Made by a program: the position numbers and the translations under genes. Positions 49,225-58,225 of a stretch of 64,000 nucleotides of DNA are shown here, one piece after another (position 1 is the first letter of the stretch; each line of letters begins with the position of its first letter). Source of the stretch: Succinatimonas sp. UBA7265 (lineage in GTDB: Bacteria; Pseudomonadota; Gammaproteobacteria; Enterobacterales; Succinivibrionaceae); assembly GCA_002473165.1 (NCBI GenBank), contig DKSD01000001.1, positions 12,081-76,080 on the forward strand, written 5' to 3'. The notes below the pieces were generated by a model that made no database searches, was not told where the DNA came from, and saw only the letters and a list, made by a program, of their open reading frames with translations.

Positions 49225-50196
49225 TCAGGATTTGGAGCGGTTATAGGAGATGATGCGCTCCGTGCCCTCAGGGATTTCAATGGCGGCCGTCATGTCCTGC
49301 TGGGTTTTGAGGATCTCCAGGTACTCGGCCGTGCCTTTTTTGAGCAGGCGGCGCTTTTCGTAAAGCGCGTGAGTGGCGTCGTTAAGCGGCGCGCCCTGCA
49401 CGGTGTGGAACTGCACCTCAAAGCTTTCGCCGCCCGGGGAGGCGAATGCGGCGTTCACTGCGCGGTAGGGGTATTTGGCGTCTGTCCAGGCGTTCCACAC
49501 CGAGAGCACCTTAAAACCGCTGCGCTGCAGCGCGGCGATAGTGCGCAGCGTGCCTTGGGTGTAATCACGGGTCTCAAACACGGCGCAATAGCGCACGAGA
49601 TCTTTTAGCGCTTTGACATCCTCAGCTGAATCCGGGCGGCCGTGCAGGGCCTCGTAGGCCGAGGACGGGCTCTTTAAACGGTGCGTAAACTTATGCAGCG
49701 CGCCGCCGGACTGACGGGCGGTGCGCTCTATGAGCGCGCCCAGCGAGCTTTCGCTCCTGAGGACCTTTAAATACCAGGTGCGCTCCTCAGGCTTCATGCG
49801 GTTTAAGGCCGCATAGTCCTGCTCCGTCCACAGGCGCATCGCGTCGTATTCGCCGCGGATGAAGGCCAGATCCGAAAGGTTTTTAAGATCGGCCGCGGGC
49901 AGTTTCACGCCTGAGCGGGCAAGCGCCTCAAAGGGGATCTCGGAGACATAGCGCGTCTGCCTGCCCTGGCGCAGCCGGCGATCTTCGGCAAAGGACGGGG
50001 CGCTGCCTGAGGTGCTCTCTGGCGACATCTGTGAGGAGCGCACTGAAGAAGGCAGCGACTGGGCGGAAACGGCGGCCGCGAAGATGCAGGCAAGCGCCAT
50101 GGAGAGTGCTGAGGCCGCCAGAGTTTTGGCTGCGCGGCCGATGGCTGAGTGAAGGGAGAGATGCAAAGGGGGCTTCCTGTAAAAATTCATGTACAT
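49225..50196 (-). CDS. Exported RelA/SpoT-like nucleotidyltransferase
   Basis: A 323-residue protein with an N-terminal signal peptide or anchor (LAASALSMALACIFAAAVSA, residues 27-46). A RelA/SpoT synthetase-like core follows: HRLKSPSSAYEAL near 171, LKDLVRYCAVFE near 195 (acidic catalytic position), YPYRAVNAAFASPGG near 240, FEVQFHT near 259 (the E-x-Q segment), and DATHALYEKRRL near 272. Cytoplasmic alarmone synthetases have the same order of motifs. Export to the periplasm argues against housekeeping (p)ppGpp synthesis; an interbacterial toxin, a nucleotide-modifying enzyme or a repurposed fold are possibilities. No immunity-like gene is next to it. Signal peptide cleavage is inferred near VSA. 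Confidence 0.65.
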   Translation of the reverse strand: MYMNFYRKPPLHLSLHSAIGRAAKTLAASALSMALACIFAAAVSAQSLPSSVRSSQMSPESTSGSAPSFAEDRRLRQGRQTRYVSEIPFEALARSGVKLPAADLKNLSDLAFIRGEYDAMRLWTEQDYAALNRMKPEERTWYLKVLRSESSLGALIERTARQSGGALHKFTHRLKSPSSAYEALHGRPDSAEDVKALKDLVRYCAVFETRDYTQGTLRTIAALQRSGFKVLSVWNAWTDAKYPYRAVNAAFASPGGESFEVQFHTVQGAPLNDATHALYEKRRLLKKGTAEYLEILKTQQDMTAAIEIPEGTERIISYNRSKS

Positions 50197-50275
50197 GAGC
50201 TTACATGGGGATGCTTAGGGAAGAATTAGGCCCTTGCATACAGATATCTGCGCTTTGCAGGTAAAGCACATTGCT

Positions 50276-50320
50276 ATTCCAAGTTGGAATAATCTGATAT
50301 AAAAACAAATCAATTGGAAT
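50276..50320 (+). promoter_or_regulatory. Operator-like palindrome with a repeated half-site
   Basis: ATTCCAA-G-TTGGAAT (50276-50290) is a perfect dyad. A further TTGGAAT at 50314-50320 lies exactly 30 bases from the first. A TATAAA (50298-50303) sits between them. This looks like a regulator site at the promoter of the Fe-alcohol dehydrogenase gene. Confidence 0.6.
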
Positions 50321-50412
50321 GACAGCGGATGCCGCTACAATGAACGAAAAGCCCGGGAGCAAACGCGCTTTGGGCGGAGATCTTTAAAGCCGCATGCGGC
50401 GAGGGAGCAAAC

Positions 50413-51600
50413 ATGGCAAACGCAGTGCTGACAAATTTTGTGTTTAACAATCCGACGAAACTGCTTTTTGGCACTGGGAGCCTTGGGGATCTGCACCAGG
50501 AGAAACTCCCAGGAACCAAAGCCCTGCTTTTGACCTCCAGGGGGTATTCTGTTTTTCAAAACGGCTCTTTTGACAAGACCGTGTCCGAGCTTGAGCTTGC
50601 AGGATGCGCTTACGCGCATCTTGCCGGCGTGAGCGAGAACCCCTCAAAAGAAGACTGCGAGGCCGCCGGCGCCTTTGCCCGCGCTCAGGGCTGCGATTTC
50701 ATCGTAGCGCTGGGCGGCGGCGCGGTGCTTGATTCGTCCGTGGCCGTGGCGATTATGGCCGCAAACGGCGGCGATCTGTGGGATTACGTCACAGGCGGCA
50801 CCGGCAAGGGGCTTGTCGCCAAAAACGATCCGTTGCCCATCGTCACGATCGCGACTTCATCTGGCACGGGCTCTGAGATGAACGAGTGGGGCGTGATCAG
50901 CAAGCTCGACACCCACGAGAAGATCGGTCTTGGGGATGCGCGCTGCAAGCCTAAGATCGCGGTGGTCGATCCGCAGTACATGCTGACCGTGCCGCCTAAA
51001 TACACCGCCTTCCAGGGCTTTGACGCGCTCTTCCACAACACTGAGGTCATGATGAGCACGTCTTTAAACCTCATGTCAGAGCCACTGGCGCTCTCGGCGA
51101 TCGCCAATATCTGGCAGTACCTGCCGATTGCCGTGCGCGACGGCAAAAACCTTCAGGCGCGCGAGCACGTGGCCTGCGCTTCGACTCTGGCCGGCATCAC
51201 GATGCAGCTGACGAGCACGACAGCGCAGCACTCCATGGAGCACGCCATGAGCGCCTGGCACCGCAACCTCCAGCACGGCGCCGGGCTCATCATGATCTCA
51301 AAGGAGTTCGCGCAGTTCTTTATCGACCGCCACGCCGCCGACGAGCGCTTTGTCAAGATGGCCCGGGTCATGGGCTATCCGCAAAGCCGCGATCCGCAGG
51401 ACTTCATCAAGGCGCTGGTGAAACTGCAGGAGGACTGCGGAGTTGCGGATCTTAAGATGAGCGACTACGGCATCAAAAAAGAAGAATGCCTGACGCTGGC
51501 AAAGTGCGCGCGCGACACCATGGGCGGACTCTATCCTGCCAACCCCTGCGAGGTGAGCGATGAGGACATCGCCGGGATCTTCGAGCGCAGCTACCGTTAA
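50413..51600 (+). CDS. Iron-containing alcohol dehydrogenase (YqhD/BDH-like)
   Basis: A 395-residue group III alcohol dehydrogenase. ALGGGAVLDSSVAVA binds the nucleotide, TSSGTGSEMNEWGVI follows, and metal ligands lie in GFDALFHNTE (Asp and His) and HSMEHAMSAWHRNLQHGAG (two His). The NADPH-type Gly-Gly-Gly-Ala context and overall style match butanol dehydrogenase/YqhD aldehyde reductases. It probably reduces short aldehydes during fermentation or aldehyde stress. GAGGGAGCAAAC precedes the ATG; an operator-like palindrome lies upstream and a terminator follows. Confidence 0.87.
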   Translation: MANAVLTNFVFNNPTKLLFGTGSLGDLHQEKLPGTKALLLTSRGYSVFQNGSFDKTVSELELAGCAYAHLAGVSENPSKEDCEAAGAFARAQGCDFIVALGGGAVLDSSVAVAIMAANGGDLWDYVTGGTGKGLVAKNDPLPIVTIATSSGTGSEMNEWGVISKLDTHEKIGLGDARCKPKIAVVDPQYMLTVPPKYTAFQGFDALFHNTEVMMSTSLNLMSEPLALSAIANIWQYLPIAVRDGKNLQAREHVACASTLAGITMQLTSTTAQHSMEHAMSAWHRNLQHGAGLIMISKEFAQFFIDRHAADERFVKMARVMGYPQSRDPQDFIKALVKLQEDCGVADLKMSDYGIKKEECLTLAKCARDTMGGLYPANPCEVSDEDIAGIFERSYR

Positions 51601-51620
51601 TCCCGTTTGAAGATGAAAAA

Positions 51621-51642
51621 AAGCCCGGCGCAGGCCGGGCTT
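51621..51642. terminator. Bidirectional terminator
   Basis: A perfect 9-pair stem (AAGCCCGGC / GCCGGGCTT), loop GCAG, A-run on the left and TTAAATTTT on the right, between convergent genes. Confidence 0.8.
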
Positions 51643-51665
51643 AAATTTTCAGGAGTCAATGGAAA

Positions 51666-52652
51666 TCAGGCTGCGGGCTCAAGCTCAGAGACCGCGGCCT
51701 TTTTGGCTTTGCGCTTGTCAAGCTTGGCAAAGAAGCCGGCGATGAGCGTGCCGGAGATCGAGTGCCAGACGCAGGAGACGGCGCAGGCTAACGCGGCATG
51801 GGGGTAGGCTGCCAGGTGCACGGAGGAAAGGCCCGTGGCCAGGCCGGCGTTCTGCATGCCCACCTCGATGGAGATGGTGCGGCGCTTGGCGATATTCATG
51901 CCGGTGAAACGGCCTACGAGGTAGCCTAAAGCGTAGCCTAAGCCGTTGTGTGCGAACACTGCGAGGAACACGACGAGCGAGGCGGCAAAGAAGTTGGCGC
52001 CCTGCAGCGCGGTCACGCCGCCTACGATGAAGGCAAGGCCGATCACCGCGATCGAAGGCATGATCTCCTGCACGTCTTTAAACGTCTTCGTGCGGCCGAA
52101 ATAGCGGTTTAAGAAGAAGCCTAAGCCTATAGGGACGATCACGGTCTCAAGGATGGACAGAAACATGCCGGCAGCCGGGATGTCGACGCGCTCGCCTGCA
52201 AGCAGCAGCATGAGCATCGGAGTCATGACCGGGGCCAAAAGCGTGGAGGCCGTGGTCATGCCCACGGAGAACGGCACGTCGCCGTGGCAGAGGAACGACA
52301 TGATGTTCGAGGACACGCCGCCCGGGCAGCAGCCCACGAGGATCAGGCCTACAGCGATCTCATTGGGCAGGTTAAAGAATTTGGCAATGGACCAGGCCAA
52401 AAGCGGCATGATGGTGTACTGCGCCACGGCGCCGATAAAGATGTCCAGCGGGCGGCTTAAGAGGATCTTAAAGTTCTCGGTCGTGATGGTAAGGCCCATG
52501 CTGAACATGATCAGCGAGATGATGATGAGCGAGGAACCGCCCCTGACCCAGGAGAACAGCTCCGGCACAAAATAAGCGAGCACGGCGGCGGCGATGACGA
52601 CCGGCGAGGCCTGCGAGGCGAGAAAACGGCTGAATTTCTTTAATGCTTCCAT
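51666..52652 (-). CDS. BASS-family sodium-dependent anion transporter
   Basis: A 328-residue bile acid:sodium symporter-type protein with ten helices. ILVGCCPGGVSSNIMSFLCHGDV is the sodium-binding crossing of the first repeat, and ISIEVGMQNAGLATGL that of the second. Bacterial relatives carry ketopantoate (PanS), thiamine-pathway or other organic acids; the substrate here is open. A basic cytoplasmic tail (KLDKRKAKKAAV) ends it. The long GC-rich leader at 52653-52954 could hold a regulatory RNA. Confidence 0.82.
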   Translation of the reverse strand: MEALKKFSRFLASQASPVVIAAAVLAYFVPELFSWVRGGSSLIIISLIMFSMGLTITTENFKILLSRPLDIFIGAVAQYTIMPLLAWSIAKFFNLPNEIAVGLILVGCCPGGVSSNIMSFLCHGDVPFSVGMTTASTLLAPVMTPMLMLLLAGERVDIPAAGMFLSILETVIVPIGLGFFLNRYFGRTKTFKDVQEIMPSIAVIGLAFIVGGVTALQGANFFAASLVVFLAVFAHNGLGYALGYLVGRFTGMNIAKRRTISIEVGMQNAGLATGLSSVHLAAYPHAALACAVSCVWHSISGTLIAGFFAKLDKRKAKKAAVSELEPAA

Positions 52653-52996
52653 GATTGATGCTGTATGTCTTTAACCGGCGTTGCTTTAAAAAAGCGCTGC
52701 CGCGGGAAAAGGAATGCCGACTGCACCGTCAGGCAAATGCGCCCGCGGGGCAAAATTTCACGAAAAGGGGTAGAGGTGAGGTTCGGGAAGTCCGGGGCCC
52801 GTGCCGGTTGGCCGGTGCCGGCAGAACGCATCAGGTTCGCGCCCTGTCATCCCGCTCATTGAAGAGTGATCGGTTTTTTGCAATGCACGCGCTCTTGTAT
52901 TCCGCGGATTGCATGGCTATGGTAACTCCAAATTTAAAATGCATCAAGGATCAAAAAACCCGGGAGATCCCGGGTTTTAAATGGCTTAAGCCTCAG
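52653..52996. other. 344-base intergenic region with GC-rich structured leader
   Basis: Between lon (which terminates at 52955-52978) and the BASS gene, both on the minus strand. On the minus strand 52775-52855 is very GC-rich with several potential stems, and contains GAACCTGATG followed by a GCCGGCACCGGCC stretch. The first resembles the 3' half of a TPP riboswitch, but the matching CTGAGA is missing. No ORF is supported. Confidence 0.4.
52955..52978 (-). terminator. Terminator after lon
   Basis: A perfect 10-pair stem (AAAACCCGGG / CCCGGGTTTT) with loop AGAT. Confidence 0.85.
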
Positions 52997-55552
52997 TCAG
53001 GCCTTGGCGCGCTTTGCCGCTGCGGTTTTGGCGCTCTTGGCTGCTTTGCCTGAGGGCAGCGCGCTGTCGAAGATGATCTTCGCGACATCGTCGTATTTGT
53101 CGGCAAAATAGTAGTGCACGCCGTTTTTCACCTCATCGGGCAGATCTTTGACATCGCCTTCGTTGGCCTTAGGGCAGATGATGTTGAAGATGCCCATGCG
53201 CCTTGCGGCGATCGTCTTCTCGCGCAGCCCGCCGATGGCCAGCACCGTGCCGGTGAGCGAGAGTTCGCCGGTCATGGCATAACCTTCTTTAGGGGCTTTG
53301 CCGGTTGCCAGCGACAGCAGCGACGAGGCCATGGTAACGCCGGCGGACGGCCCGTCCTTCGGGGTGGCGCCCTCGGGCACGTGCAGGTGGATGAAGGCCT
53401 TCTTAAAGAAGTTCTTCCTCTCAGGGGCAAAGCGCTCGAGGTTTGACTGGACGTAGGAGTAGGCTATCTGCGCCGACTCTTTCATGACATCGCCCAGCTG
53501 CCCGGTGAGCTCAAAGCCCTTGTGATCGTCGGCGACTTTCACGGATTCTATGGAAAGCGTGGCGCCTCCCACCGAGGTCCAGGCAAGTCCCGTGATCACG
53601 CCGACGCCTTTGATGCTCTTTTCGCGGCGGAAGGGCGCTGATCCCAGGTAATCCTCAAGATCGCTTTCCCTGACGGTCACGGACTTCTGCCCCCCGACGA
53701 TCTTCACTGCGGCCTTGCGGATGATTTTGGCGATGGCGCGTTCCAGCGAGCGCACGCCGCTTTCGCGGGCGTACTCCTCGATGATCTTGCGCAGCACAGC
53801 GTCTGAGATCTTCAGCTGGCTCTTGCGCATGTGGGCGTCGCGCAGCCCGCGCGGCAGCAGATGTTTCTTGGCGATCGCCAGCTTCTCTTCAGCGATGTAG
53901 CCTGAGAGCCTGATGGGATCCATGCGGTCGAGCAGGGCCTCGGGTATGGTGTCCGTGCTGTTGGCCGTGCAAATGAACAGGCAGTCTGAGAGATCAAGCT
54001 TCTCGTCCAGGTAGTGATCGAGGAAGCCGCTGTTCTGCTCGGGATCGAGCGTCTCGAGCAGCGCCGAGGCCGGATCGCCCTGGTAGCTGTGCGAGAGCTT
54101 GTCGATCTCATCGAGCATGATCACCGGGTTCATGACCTTGGTCTCGCGCAGCGCCTGCACGAGCTTGCCGGGCATGGCGCCGATGTAGGTCTTGCGGTGC
54201 CCCTTGATGACGCTCTCATCGTCAACGCCGCCTAAGGACAGCCTGAAGAAAGGCCGGTGCAGGGCGCGCGCGATCGATTTGCCAATCGAGGTTTTGCCCA
54301 CTCCCGGCGGGCCGGCAAAGAGGATGATCGAGCCCTTGGTGCTGCCTTTTAAGGCGCCCACGGCCATGAACTCGATGATGCGGTCTTTGACATCCTTGAG
54401 CCCCTCGTGATCTTTGTCGAGGATCTCGCGGGCTTTTTTAAGATCTATGTCTTCTTTGGCTGTCTTGCCCCAGGGGATTGTTGTGAGCACGTCAAGGTAG
54501 TTGCGAGTGACGGCGTACTCAGGGGAGCCGGTTTCGAGCACCCGCATTTTTTTGAGCTCTTCTTTAAAGCGCTCTGCGATGTGCTCAGGCGGGCTGAGCT
54601 TCTTCATGCGCTTTTCAAATTCCTGGGCGTCGGCGTTGCGATCGTCAAGCTTGGTGCCCAGCTCTTTTTGGATCTCCGAGAGCTGCTCGCGCAGGAAGAA
54701 ATCGCGCTGGCGCTTGTTAAGCTTGTCGGTCACCGAGCCTTTGATCTTGTCTTGCAGCTTCGCGGCCTTAAGTTCTTTGCGGATAAGCGCCGATGAATAT
54801 TTGAGGCGCTCGAGCACATCGAGCGTTTCGAGCACATGCTGCAGCTGCGCCGTGGTTGCCGTGGTGATCGAGGCGGCGCAGTCGGCGAGCATGGAGGGAT
54901 CGTTTTGGTTAAAGCGCAGCAGATACTGGCGCATCTCGTCGGTATAGAGCGGGTTTAACGGCAGCAGTTCCTGGATGGACGACACGAGTGACATCGCATA
55001 GGCTTTGACGTCCACTTCCTGCTTGGAGTCAGCCTGCGGGAACACCGTCTGCGGATAGGAGACGACAGCGCGCGACAGCTTTTTGCCTGAGGTCCAGCTT
55101 TCAAGCCTCACGCGGCACAGGCCTTCGCAGATGAAATGGATCTCCCCGCTCGTGGCCTTGGCGTGCAGCAGACGCACCAGCGTGCCGATCCTGGGAAAAT
55201 CGCTGTCGGTAAGCTCGCGGTTTAACGGTTTGTCGCCTAAAGAGAACATCGCGAATACGCGCTCTTTGGTCTCGGCCACCTTCATGAGCACGCTCTCCCA
55301 GTCCGGCGTAAGCTGCACCGGGGCTATCTGCGAGGGCATGACGGGGCGCCCGTAGTTGGGGATCACAAAGACCTCGTCAGGGAAAGTCTCCCCCTCGCCG
55401 CCGCTGTTATCCTGGGCCGGAGCGCCGCCGGGAGTCTGGGCCGGGGCGTTTTCCGGAGCGCTTTGCGATGCATCGCCGTCGAGCGCCATGTTGAACTTGC
55501 CGGCGATCTCGGCGGAAGCGGCCAGGCGCTCCTGTTTCTCTTTTTCGTCCAT
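52997..55552 (-). CDS. lon: ATP-dependent protease Lon
   Basis: An 851-residue LonA protease. An acidic, low-complexity start (residues 1-58) precedes the N-terminal substrate-recognition domain (VFVIPNYGRPVMPSQIAPVQ onward). The AAA+ module has Walker A GPPGVGKTS near residue 412 and Walker B VIMLDEIDKL near 478. The serine-lysine protease domain has GPSAGVTMASSL with catalytic Ser near 733 and LREKTIAARR with the catalytic Lys. A basic tail (KAAKSAKTAAAKRAKA) is unusual and may be flexible. The protease degrades misfolded and regulatory proteins. The N-terminal extension before the first recognised domain is longer than in E. coli Lon. Confidence 0.95.
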   Translation of the reverse strand: MDEKEKQERLAASAEIAGKFNMALDGDASQSAPENAPAQTPGGAPAQDNSGGEGETFPDEVFVIPNYGRPVMPSQIAPVQLTPDWESVLMKVAETKERVFAMFSLGDKPLNRELTDSDFPRIGTLVRLLHAKATSGEIHFICEGLCRVRLESWTSGKKLSRAVVSYPQTVFPQADSKQEVDVKAYAMSLVSSIQELLPLNPLYTDEMRQYLLRFNQNDPSMLADCAASITTATTAQLQHVLETLDVLERLKYSSALIRKELKAAKLQDKIKGSVTDKLNKRQRDFFLREQLSEIQKELGTKLDDRNADAQEFEKRMKKLSPPEHIAERFKEELKKMRVLETGSPEYAVTRNYLDVLTTIPWGKTAKEDIDLKKAREILDKDHEGLKDVKDRIIEFMAVGALKGSTKGSIILFAGPPGVGKTSIGKSIARALHRPFFRLSLGGVDDESVIKGHRKTYIGAMPGKLVQALRETKVMNPVIMLDEIDKLSHSYQGDPASALLETLDPEQNSGFLDHYLDEKLDLSDCLFICTANSTDTIPEALLDRMDPIRLSGYIAEEKLAIAKKHLLPRGLRDAHMRKSQLKISDAVLRKIIEEYARESGVRSLERAIAKIIRKAAVKIVGGQKSVTVRESDLEDYLGSAPFRREKSIKGVGVITGLAWTSVGGATLSIESVKVADDHKGFELTGQLGDVMKESAQIAYSYVQSNLERFAPERKNFFKKAFIHLHVPEGATPKDGPSAGVTMASSLLSLATGKAPKEGYAMTGELSLTGTVLAIGGLREKTIAARRMGIFNIICPKANEGDVKDLPDEVKNGVHYYFADKYDDVAKIIFDSALPSGKAAKSAKTAAAKRAKA

Positions 55553-55668
55553 TTAATTGAATTTCCGGATCAAAATGAATTTTATGCTTAAAGTTAAGTG
55601 CTGATCTTTATCTAGGGGCGGGCGCTGCGTTTTTCAAGATCCAAAAATCCGCGCCTGCAGTTCACGGA

Positions 55669-56364
55669 TCACTGGATGAGCGCGTCCTGAGGAAGAAGCG
55701 CGCCCGGCGCCTTGCCTGAGCGGATGCGCTGAGCCTGATCGTTGGTAAGCAGCCTGGCTGTGAGCATGAGCGGTGTTTTGCCAAGCGGCAGGCAGGGTGC
55801 GAAGAAGATCGCGTCGGCAAGCGGGATCCCGAAAAACCTGGCGCGCTCCTCAGGGGGCAGGGCAGAGACGGCGCTGACGGCGCGGGAGAGCGTGCGGCGC
55901 GCATCCCATGAACTCAGATCGCAGTCAAAAGCTGAGCAGCCGTCAAACATCCTGTCCATGCGGTTTGCCGAGGAGGTGTTCCAGCCTTGCAGATCGGCGC
56001 ACAGGCTCTCGCAGCCGCAGAAGGCGGCGCTGAAGTCAAGCGCGTTGGCCGTGTCCCATTTCTCAAGTCCGCGGCCGCGGAAGTTCACGCAGCCTGCAAA
56101 CATTTCCGAGAAGTTCGTCCCGTTTGAGACGTTCCACGCTCCCAGATCCTCGTCAAAGGTTTCGCAGCCTGAAAAACATGCCGAAAAATCTGTGACGCCT
56201 GAGACATCCCACTTGCCGATCCCCGAAAAGCTGCGGCGTTCGCTGCCGCGGAAGAGCGCGTGCAGCGAAGTGATCTGCGACACATCGATCTGCGCAAGAT
56301 CCGCCGGAGGATCCTCTTTGAGGATCCTCTTTAAATCTTCCGTGGTCTGGGGTTTGCAGCTCAT
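55669..56364 (-). CDS. BspA-like (DUF285) repeat protein
   Basis: A 231-residue protein with about five copies of the DUF285/BspA-like repeat, visible as GKWDVSGVTDFSACFSGC, GAWNVSNGTNFSEMFAGC, EKWDTANALDFSAAFCGC and QGWNTSSANRMDRMFDGC. Such repeats form leucine-rich-like solenoids, usually on cell surfaces or secreted proteins. No signal peptide is visible here, so it may be cytoplasmic or exported by another system. A C-terminal region after residue 165 is not repetitive. GC content is like its neighbours. Confidence 0.8.
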   Translation of the reverse strand: MSCKPQTTEDLKRILKEDPPADLAQIDVSQITSLHALFRGSERRSFSGIGKWDVSGVTDFSACFSGCETFDEDLGAWNVSNGTNFSEMFAGCVNFRGRGLEKWDTANALDFSAAFCGCESLCADLQGWNTSSANRMDRMFDGCSAFDCDLSSWDARRTLSRAVSAVSALPPEERARFFGIPLADAIFFAPCLPLGKTPLMLTARLLTNDQAQRIRSGKAPGALLPQDALIQ

Positions 56365-56443
56365 GCTTTAGTGTGTCTTTGCGATTTTTATTTTGATTAT
56401 CTACCTGCGCGGGCTTTTTGGTAAGGGGAGAGGGACAGAAAAA

Positions 56444-56473
56444 ACATCCCGTCCGTCATAACGGGCAGGATGT
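56444..56473 (-). terminator. Terminator after eno
   Basis: A 13-pair stem with one mismatch and one G-U pair, loop of four bases. On the minus strand it runs into six T. Confidence 0.8.
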
Positions 56474-56501
56474 CTTGGCAAAGGGATTTGATCCTTTTAA
56501 A

Positions 56502-57809
56502 TCAGCGCTGGTGGTTTTGTACGCTGGCAAGTCCGAGGAACGGAGCTTTGTCGGAGCCGAGCTCTTCTTCGATGCGAATGAGCTGATTGTACTTGGCGAC
56601 ACGGTCAGAGCGGCTCATAGAGCCGGTCTTGATTTGGCCGCAGGCGGTGCCGACAGCGAGATCGGCGATTGTGGTGTCCTCGGTTTCGCCGGAACGGTGC
56701 GAGACGATCGCCGTGTACCCTGCGTCTTTGGCCATGCGAATGGCGTCTAAAGTCTCAGAGAGCGAGCCGATCTGGTTGAACTTGATGAGAATGGAGTTGG
56801 CAACGCCTTTTTCAATGCCCTCTTTGAGGATCTGAGTGTTCGTGACAAAGAGATCATCGCCGACGAGCTGCACTTTTTTGCCTAAAACCTCGGTGAGGTG
56901 CTTAAAGCCTTTCCAGTCGTTCTCAGCCTGGCCGTCTTCAATGGAAACGATCGGGTATTTGGCGGTGAGATCTGCAAGATAATTTGCAAATTCCTCAGAA
57001 GTAAAGCTCTTGCCTTCGCCTTTTAACTCGTATTTGCCGGTCTTCTCGTCGTAGAACTCCGAGGAGGCGCAGTCCATGGCCAGCGTGATGTCCTTGCCGA
57101 AAACGTAGCCGGCCTTCTTTACGGCCTCTTCAATGCATGAGAATGCCTCGGCAGTGCCGTTGAGATCCGGGGCAAAACCGCCCTCGTCGCCCACGCCGGA
57201 GGCGTGGCCCTTGGCCTTTAACACCGCCTGCAGTGCGTGGAAGACTTCAGCGCCCATCCTCACAGCCTCGCGCAGCGTCTTGGCACCGGCAGGCTGGATC
57301 ATGAACTCCTGGATGTCGATGTTGTTGGCCGCGTGGCAGCCGCCGTTGAGAATGTTCATCATCGGCAGCGGCATGACGTACTGCCCGAAAGTGCCGTTGA
57401 GCTGCGAGATGTAGGCGTAAAGCGGCAGCTTCTCCGATACCGCCTGGGCCTTGGCCGCAGCCAGCGACACGGCGAGCACAGCGTTCGCGCCTAAAGACGA
57501 TTTGTTGGGGGTGCCGTCAAGTTCGATCATGGTGCGATCGACCAGACGCTGATCGGCAGCCTCGATCCCGGTCACCGCAGAAGCGATGCGGCCGTTGACG
57601 TTGGCAACGGCCTTGAGCACGCCTTTGCCGCCGAAGCGGTTCTGATCGTGATCGCGAAGCTCCAGCGCCTCGCGCACGCCGGTGGACGCGCCTGAAGGCG
57701 CGGCCGCGCGGCCGAAAGATCCGTCCTCGAGCAGCACGTCGGCTTCAACGGTGGGGTTGCCGCGCGAATCTATGACTTCGCGGCCGGTTACTTTGACGAT
57801 TTTTGACAT
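56502..57809 (-). CDS. eno: Enolase
   Basis: A 435-residue glycolytic enzyme that converts 2-phosphoglycerate to phosphoenolpyruvate. REVIDSRGNPTVEADV at the start, GDEGGFAPDL, the metal ligands in LAMDCASSEF, SIEDGQAENDW and LVGDDLFVTN, the catalytic Lys in ILIKFNQIGSL, and VSHRSGETEDTTIADLAV are all present. AAGGAAACACGCG precedes the ATG. A CTP synthase gene, often next to eno, is not there. Confidence 0.96.
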   Translation of the reverse strand: MSKIVKVTGREVIDSRGNPTVEADVLLEDGSFGRAAAPSGASTGVREALELRDHDQNRFGGKGVLKAVANVNGRIASAVTGIEAADQRLVDRTMIELDGTPNKSSLGANAVLAVSLAAAKAQAVSEKLPLYAYISQLNGTFGQYVMPLPMMNILNGGCHAANNIDIQEFMIQPAGAKTLREAVRMGAEVFHALQAVLKAKGHASGVGDEGGFAPDLNGTAEAFSCIEEAVKKAGYVFGKDITLAMDCASSEFYDEKTGKYELKGEGKSFTSEEFANYLADLTAKYPIVSIEDGQAENDWKGFKHLTEVLGKKVQLVGDDLFVTNTQILKEGIEKGVANSILIKFNQIGSLSETLDAIRMAKDAGYTAIVSHRSGETEDTTIADLAVGTACGQIKTGSMSRSDRVAKYNQLIRIEEELGSDKAPFLGLASVQNHQR

Positions 57810-58112
57810 CGCGTGTTTCCTTAAAAGTTAAAAGCGGTTTGCTATGGTTGATGTGATTGAGATTTCTTGCGCGATCCATGCTATTTAAAGCAAGCACGCA
57901 TTACAAGCAAAATAGTAATCCTATGCTAACTATTTTTATCATCTGCACGCTTGCAAAAGCTGCAAGTCTGGTGTCCGGCTTTAGGGGTGGTAAATTAACT
58001 AGCTGTTATTTATTAATTAAACCTAAATAAAGCCGTGCTTTCGGATCTTTTGGTCTAAAGCCTGCCCCGCAGGCGGGCAGGGAAGGAGCGCAAACGGATA
58101 ACGTTTCAAAAG

Positions 58113-58203
58113 ACGAACGTTAAAAGGCTTCAGGTTTGGTTTTACGAACGTTGCGCCCTAAAAAACCCGTGCCGGGCAGACGAACCTTTTTAGGACGAAT
58201 TTT
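58113..58203. repeat. Repeated ACGAACGTT motif
   Basis: ACGAACGTT at 58113-58121 and 58144-58152 (31 bases apart, about three helical turns). Diverged copies are ACGAACCTT (58180) and ACGAATTTT (58195). Candidate tandem operator sites upstream of the HAD gene. Confidence 0.5.
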
Positions 58204-58225
58204 GCCAAAAAATGCTTTTTTGGCA
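58203..58225. repeat. Perfect 10-pair hairpin before the HAD gene
   Basis: TGCCAAAAAA and TTTTTTGGCA around loop TGC, 45 bases before the HAD start. A terminator-like form for a short leader RNA, or an operator. Confidence 0.5.

Noticed and set aside
52775..52855. SRP RNA, RNase P RNA or tRNA in the GC-rich stretch
   Set aside because: The diagnostic conserved blocks of these RNAs are not present.
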